Below, piece by piece: positions 60,448 to 64,000 of a DNA stretch of 64,000 bases; position 1 is the first letter of the stretch, and every line of letters starts with the position of its first letter. The position numbers were made by a program, and so were the translations under genes. This stretch comes from Paracoccus kondratievae. GTDB taxonomy: Bacteria; Pseudomonadota; Alphaproteobacteria; Rhodobacterales; Rhodobacteraceae. The stretch lies in the NCBI RefSeq assembly GCF_009301415.1, contig NZ_CP045073.1:806001-870000 (forward strand), read 5' to 3'. Under the pieces are notes generated by a model. That model made no database searches and had not been told where the DNA came from. It saw only the letters and a list, made by a program, of their open reading frames with translations.

Positions 60448-62319
60448 TTACACACCCAGACGCTGCGCTTCGCGGATCTTTTCCTGCGCCGCGCGAGCGG
60501 CGCGGACGGTTTCGAAATTCGAGATCTCGGGCACGCCGACATCCCAATCCGCATCCCCCGGCACCCATTTCCAGGCATCCGAGACGATCGAGATCACCGT
60601 CACCCCGTCATGGGCCAGCGCATCCGTCATCGCGCCCTCCAGATCGGCCAGGCTTTCGGCCTTGACGGCGCGGGCGCCCATCGCCTCGGCATGTTTCACG
60701 AAATCGACATGCAGCGGGTTGTCGCGGTTCTGGATCCGGCAATCGGCGAGCAGGTTGTTGAAACCGGGCACACCCTTGGCCTGCTGAAGCCGGTTGATGA
60801 CCGCGAAGCCGCCGTTGTCGCAGACCACCACGACCATCTTGTGGCCGGTCAGCGCCGCCGAATAGATGTCCGAGTTCATCATCATGTAGGTGCCGTCGCC
60901 CAGCATGACGATGGGCGTGCCGCCGGTCGCGCCCGGCCCCTCCTGCGCCATGGCGCAGCCCCAGCCCGCGGCGATCTCGTAACCCATGCAGGAAAAGCCG
61001 AACTCGCAGTCGAAGGTGTTGGGGTTCTTGACCCGCCAGCCCTTGGTCACCTCGCCCGGCGTGCCGCCCGCCGCAGCGATCAGCGTGTCGTTCGGCCCGG
61101 CGACCTTGTTCAGCACGCCGACAACCTGCGCATAGGACGGCACCAGCTCGTTGGTCGGCGCCTGATGCTCGTCCAGCAGCTTGTTCCATTCGGCGAACAA
61201 TTCCTTGGCCTGCTTCATCAGCCCAGCGTCGGCCGCCCAGTCGCCAAGCGCCGCGTCCAGCTCGCCGATGGTTTCCAGCGCATCGCCGACCACGGCCAGC
61301 GAACGGTGCTTGATGGCATCGAAGCGTGCCGCGTTGACCGAGATGAACCGCGCATCCTCGGCAAAGGCCGTCCAGGAGCCGGTGGTGAAATCCTGCAGCC
61401 GGGTGCCGATGGCCAGGATCACGTCGGCCTCTTTCGCCAGCGCATTGGCCGAGGTCGAGCCGACGATGCCGATGGGTCCGGCATGGACCGGATGGTCATG
61501 GGTCAGCGCGCCCTTGCCGGCGATGGTCTCGACCACCGGGATGCCGCGCTTGGCGGCGAAATCCGCCAGGGCGTCCTCGGCCAGCGAATAGCGCACGCCG
61601 CCGCCCGAGATGATCAGCGGCTTCCTGGCCGTTTTCAGCAGTTCGGCCGCCGCCGCGACCGCATCGCGGTCGGGACGCGGGCGCGGGATCGACCAGACGC
61701 GCGGTTCGAAGAAAACCTCGGGGTAATCATAGGCCAATTCCTGCGTGTCCTGCGCCAGGCCGATGAATGCCGGGCCGCAATCGGCGGGGTCCAGCATGGT
61801 CGCTACCGCCTGCGGCAGCGACTGGATCAGCTGCTCGGGCAACGTGATGCGGTCCCAATAGCGCACGACCGATTTGAAGGCATCGTTCGCGGTGATGGTC
61901 GGGTCGCCGAAATGCTCGACCTGCTGCAGCACCGGATCGGGCAGGCGATTCGCGAAGGTGTCGCCCGCGATCAGCAGCACCGGCAGGCGGTTCGCCATGG
62001 CGACGCCCGCCGCCGTCACCATGTTCAGCGCCCCCGGCCCGATCGAGGTCGCGGCGACCATCAGCTGGCGGCGACGCTTGGCCTTGGCGAAGCCGATCGC
62101 GGCCAGTGCCATGCTCTGCTCGTTCTGGCCGCGCCAGGTCGGCAGTTGGTCCTGCACCTGCTCCAAGGCTTCGGACAGGCAGGTCACGTTGCCATGGCCG
62201 AAGATGCCGAAGACGCCCGCGAACAGCGGGACACGCGCGCCCTCGATCTCGGTGAACTGGTTGCAAAGGTAACGAACAAGGGCCTGGGCCATGGTCAGGC
62301 GCACGGTCTTGCGTGGCAT
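60448..62319 (-). CDS. iolD: 3D-(3,5/4)-trihydroxycyclohexane-1,2-dione hydrolase
   Basis: IolD opens the ring of the diketone formed by IolE, using thiamine diphosphate. The 623-residue protein has the three ThDP-enzyme domains: GNVTCLSEALEQVQDQLPTW, GQNEQSMALAAIGFAKAKRR (with the cofactor Glu nearby), a central domain (ADVILAIGTRLQDFTTGSWT) and the ThDP site MLGDGTYMMMNSDIYSAALT. The ATG at 62319 follows AGGAGGAGG. It is the first gene of the leftward iol operon. Confidence 0.95.
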   Translation of the reverse strand: MPRKTVRLTMAQALVRYLCNQFTEIEGARVPLFAGVFGIFGHGNVTCLSEALEQVQDQLPTWRGQNEQSMALAAIGFAKAKRRRQLMVAATSIGPGALNMVTAAGVAMANRLPVLLIAGDTFANRLPDPVLQQVEHFGDPTITANDAFKSVVRYWDRITLPEQLIQSLPQAVATMLDPADCGPAFIGLAQDTQELAYDYPEVFFEPRVWSIPRPRPDRDAVAAAAELLKTARKPLIISGGGVRYSLAEDALADFAAKRGIPVVETIAGKGALTHDHPVHAGPIGIVGSTSANALAKEADVILAIGTRLQDFTTGSWTAFAEDARFISVNAARFDAIKHRSLAVVGDALETIGELDAALGDWAADAGLMKQAKELFAEWNKLLDEHQAPTNELVPSYAQVVGVLNKVAGPNDTLIAAAGGTPGEVTKGWRVKNPNTFDCEFGFSCMGYEIAAGWGCAMAQEGPGATGGTPIVMLGDGTYMMMNSDIYSAALTGHKMVVVVCDNGGFAVINRLQQAKGVPGFNNLLADCRIQNRDNPLHVDFVKHAEAMGARAVKAESLADLEGAMTDALAHDGVTVISIVSDAWKWVPGDADWDVGVPEISNFETVRAARAAQEKIREAQRLGV

Positions 62320-62375
62320 CTCGCCTCCTCCTGCGGATGGTGTTTTTTCAGACGATACGGAATGATGATTGACAA

Positions 62376-62401
62376 TGCAATAGTTCTGCAATGATTATTG
62401 C
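62376..62401. promoter_or_regulatory. Operator-like repeats between iolD and the divergent iolG-like gene
   Basis: TGCAAT occurs at 62376-62381 and 62387-62392, one helical turn apart. GCAATGATTATTGC at 62388-62401 is an inverted repeat with a 4-nt spacer. The site is AT-rich in GC-rich surroundings and lies between two divergent catabolic genes, so a LacI- or RpiR-type inositol repressor may bind. Confidence 0.5.
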
Positions 62402-62424
62402 GAAACAAATTTCGGGAGGAACCC

Positions 62425-63432
62425 ATGACAGGAATCGCCGTCCTCGGCACCGGCCGCATCGGTCGCATGCACGCCGAAAACATCGCTGCCCATCCGCGCG
62501 CCCGGCTGGCAGGCGTCTATGACATCCATGCCCCCGCAGCAGCCGAAGTCGCAGCCCAACTGGGCGTGCCGCGTTTCGATTCGGTCGAGGCGGCGCTGGC
62601 CTCGGCCGAGGTGGATGCGGTGCTGATCGCCAGCTCGACCGCCACCCATGCCGATCTGATCGAGCAGTCCGTCGCGGCGGGCAAGGCGATCCTGTGCGAA
62701 AAGCCCATCGACCTGTCGCTGGACCGGGTAAACGCTTGTGCAACGAAAATTGCCGGCACCAGCCTGCCGATCATGCTGGGCTTCGTGCGCCGCTTCGACA
62801 GTGGCCATGCCGGGGTCCGGAAGGCCATCGAATCGGGCCAGATCGGCGAGTTGCATCAGGTCACCATCACCTCGCGCGATCCCGGCATGGCGCCCGACGC
62901 CTATATCGAGGCCTCGGGCGGCATCTTCCGCGACATGACCATCCATGATTTCGACATGGCCCGCTTCATCCTGGGCGAGGAGGTGACCGAGGTCACCGCC
63001 ACCGGCTCGCGCCTGGTCGACCCGTCTCTGATGCAGCGTTGCGACGACTACGACACGGTGACGGTGGTGCTGAAGACCGAATCGGGCAAGCAGGCGATCA
63101 TCACCAACTCGCGCCGCGCGGTCTATGGCTATGACCAGCGCGTCGAGGCTTTCGGCAGCGCAGGCATGGCGATCTCGGAAAACCGGGCGCTGGATCATGT
63201 GCGGCTCTATGGTGCGGAATTCACCGACCGCGCCACGCCGCTGAAGAATTTCTTCATCGACCGTTATGCCGATGCCTTCGCGGCCGAGATCAGCGCCTTC
63301 GTCGATGCCATCGAGCAAGGCAAGCCGGTGCCGGTCGGGTTCGAGGACGGCCGGCAGGCACTGCTGCTGGCCGAGGCCGCGATCCTTTCCGCCGCCAAGG
63401 GCCGCACGGTCGCAACCAGGGAAATCGGATAA
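62425..63432 (+). CDS. iolG: Inositol 2-dehydrogenase-like oxidoreductase
   Basis: The 335-residue Gfo/Idh/MocA enzyme has TGIAVLGTGRIGRMHAENIA, the catalytic CEKPIDLSLDRVNACATKIA, GFVRRFDSGHAGVRKAIESG and FRDMTIHDFDMARFILG with the Asp and His of IolG proteins. It oxidises myo-inositol or an isomer to the inosose that IolE uses. The ATG at 62425 follows GGGAGG by 5 nt. Confidence 0.9.
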   Translation: MTGIAVLGTGRIGRMHAENIAAHPRARLAGVYDIHAPAAAEVAAQLGVPRFDSVEAALASAEVDAVLIASSTATHADLIEQSVAAGKAILCEKPIDLSLDRVNACATKIAGTSLPIMLGFVRRFDSGHAGVRKAIESGQIGELHQVTITSRDPGMAPDAYIEASGGIFRDMTIHDFDMARFILGEEVTEVTATGSRLVDPSLMQRCDDYDTVTVVLKTESGKQAIITNSRRAVYGYDQRVEAFGSAGMAISENRALDHVRLYGAEFTDRATPLKNFFIDRYADAFAAEISAFVDAIEQGKPVPVGFEDGRQALLLAEAAILSAAKGRTVATREIG

Positions 63433-63435
63433 GCC

Positions 63436-64000
63436 ATGTATTCGCAATTCGGACTGTTCATCGACGGAAGCTGGACCCAGGGCACCGCCAGCGGCGAGGT
63501 CATCTCTCCGGTCACCGAAAAATCGTTGGGCCAGTTGGCCCTTGCCACGGTCGAGGACACGAAGGCGGCACTGGACGCCGCAGCCCGCGCCCTGCCGAAA
63601 CTGCGTGAGATGGGCGGTTTCGGCCGCGCCGACGCGCTGCACAGGGCCGCGGACGAGATGATCCGCCGCGCCGACGAGGCAGCGCGGATGATCTCGGCCG
63701 AGACCGGCAAGCCTATCGCGCAGGCGGGCCGCGAATGGGGCCTTGCCTGCGACCAGTTCCGCTGGTTCGCCGAGGAGGCGCGCCGCATCTATGGCCGCAT
63801 CGTCGACAGCCGCGTCCCCGGCGGCCGTTTCGAGGTGACGCGCGAGCCGGTGGGCATCGTCGGCGCCTTCACCGCCTGGAACTTCCCCGCCGCCTTGCCC
63901 GCCCGCAAACTGGCTCCGGCGCTGGCCGCCGGCTGTCCGGTGGTGCTGCGCCCGTCCTCGCAGACGCCGGGCGTGGCGATGGTGATGGTCGACTGCCTGC
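63436..64000 (+). CDS. Aldehyde dehydrogenase, N-terminal part (runs off window)
   Basis: From the ATG at 63436, 188 residues are visible: MYSQFGLFIDGSWTQGTASG, EVISPVTEKSLGQLALATVE, ISAETGKPIAQAGREWGLAC and GAFTAWNFPAALPARKLAPA then AGCPVVLRPSSQTPG. This is the NAD-binding half of an aldehyde dehydrogenase, closest in style to succinate-semialdehyde dehydrogenases. The catalytic Cys is beyond the window. It lies 3 bp after the iolG-like gene and probably belongs to its operon. Confidence 0.9.
   Translation, partial: MYSQFGLFIDGSWTQGTASGEVISPVTEKSLGQLALATVEDTKAALDAAARALPKLREMGGFGRADALHRAADEMIRRADEAARMISAETGKPIAQAGREWGLACDQFRWFAEEARRIYGRIVDSRVPGGRFEVTREPVGIVGAFTAWNFPAALPARKLAPALAAGCPVVLRPSSQTPGVAMVMVDCL

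Noticed and set aside
59605..62394. A 929-residue open frame on the plus strand opposite iolE and iolD
   Set aside because: It is antisense to two well-supported genes; its translation is His/Gln/Arg-rich with no family pattern, as expected for GC-rich antisense frames.

Overview
The window is GC-rich DNA from an alphaproteobacterium, most likely a Rhodobacterales member such as Paracoccus. This is inferred from codon use, an ArdC/DUF2958/DUF2285 gene set typical of Rhodobacterales mobile elements, an alphaproteobacterial-type initiator tRNA fragment and an inositol locus of rhodobacterial type. No species can be fixed from the sequence alone.

Left part (1-6014): the 5' end of a minus-strand vgrG (type VI secretion spike), then an IS21-family element whose istA is broken, partly by four short palindromic inserts, while istB is intact. 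The insertion sequence cuts the 3' end of a DUF2958 gene. Behind it lie decayed mobile-element genes: ardC with a frameshift and a nonsense codon, a possible HEPN-like gene split over three frames, and the C-terminal end of a serine recombinase that reads into a 45-nt 3' tRNA-Met fragment, a probable attachment site.

Second part (6015-14250): a tyrosine integrase sits directly beside that site. Next come a methyltransferase/flavoprotein/Rrf2 operon, a methionine aminopeptidase, and a minus-strand stress cluster (two Hsp20 chaperones, an NDUFS4-like protein, an RNA polymerase omega-like protein, an SPW-type membrane protein and a truncated HtrA/DegP). The last two carry in-frame stops, and the HtrA remnant is joined to a fragment of a short-chain dehydrogenase.

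Third part (14584-41362): the backbone of an integrative and conjugative element with an IncP/Tn4371-type mating system. It contains a DNA methyltransferase, regulators (XRE, DUF2285, DUF6499, HTH), RepA with internal iteron-like repeats, DUF2840, a C5 methyltransferase, TraF, DUF736, a lytic transglycosylase, a candidate oriT, a VirD2-type relaxase, TraG, a CopG protein and trbBCDEJKLFGI with DUF2274. Between the CopG gene and trbB lies a defence cargo: an EcoRII-like restriction-modification set (Dcm-type methylase, Vsr, EcoRII-type nuclease), with a divergent gene for an unrecognised 360-residue protein that has a possible PD-(D/E)xK core.

Fourth part (41500-45750): an MFS exporter, a DoxX-like protein, a divergent TetR/LysE pair and a LysR regulator.

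Fifth part (46044-64000): a carbohydrate/inositol catabolic region. It has a MalK/FGEK-type ABC importer, an unrecognised 492-residue protein, an IclR regulator fused to an SMP-30 propeller that lacks two of three metal ligands, an IS1182-family element with a 6-bp target duplication, and an iol cluster: iolC broken by a nonsense codon and fused to an IS66 transposase tail, a Gfo/Idh dehydrogenase, a sugar isomerase, an SDR, iolE and iolD, with divergent iolG-like and aldehyde dehydrogenase genes running off the window.
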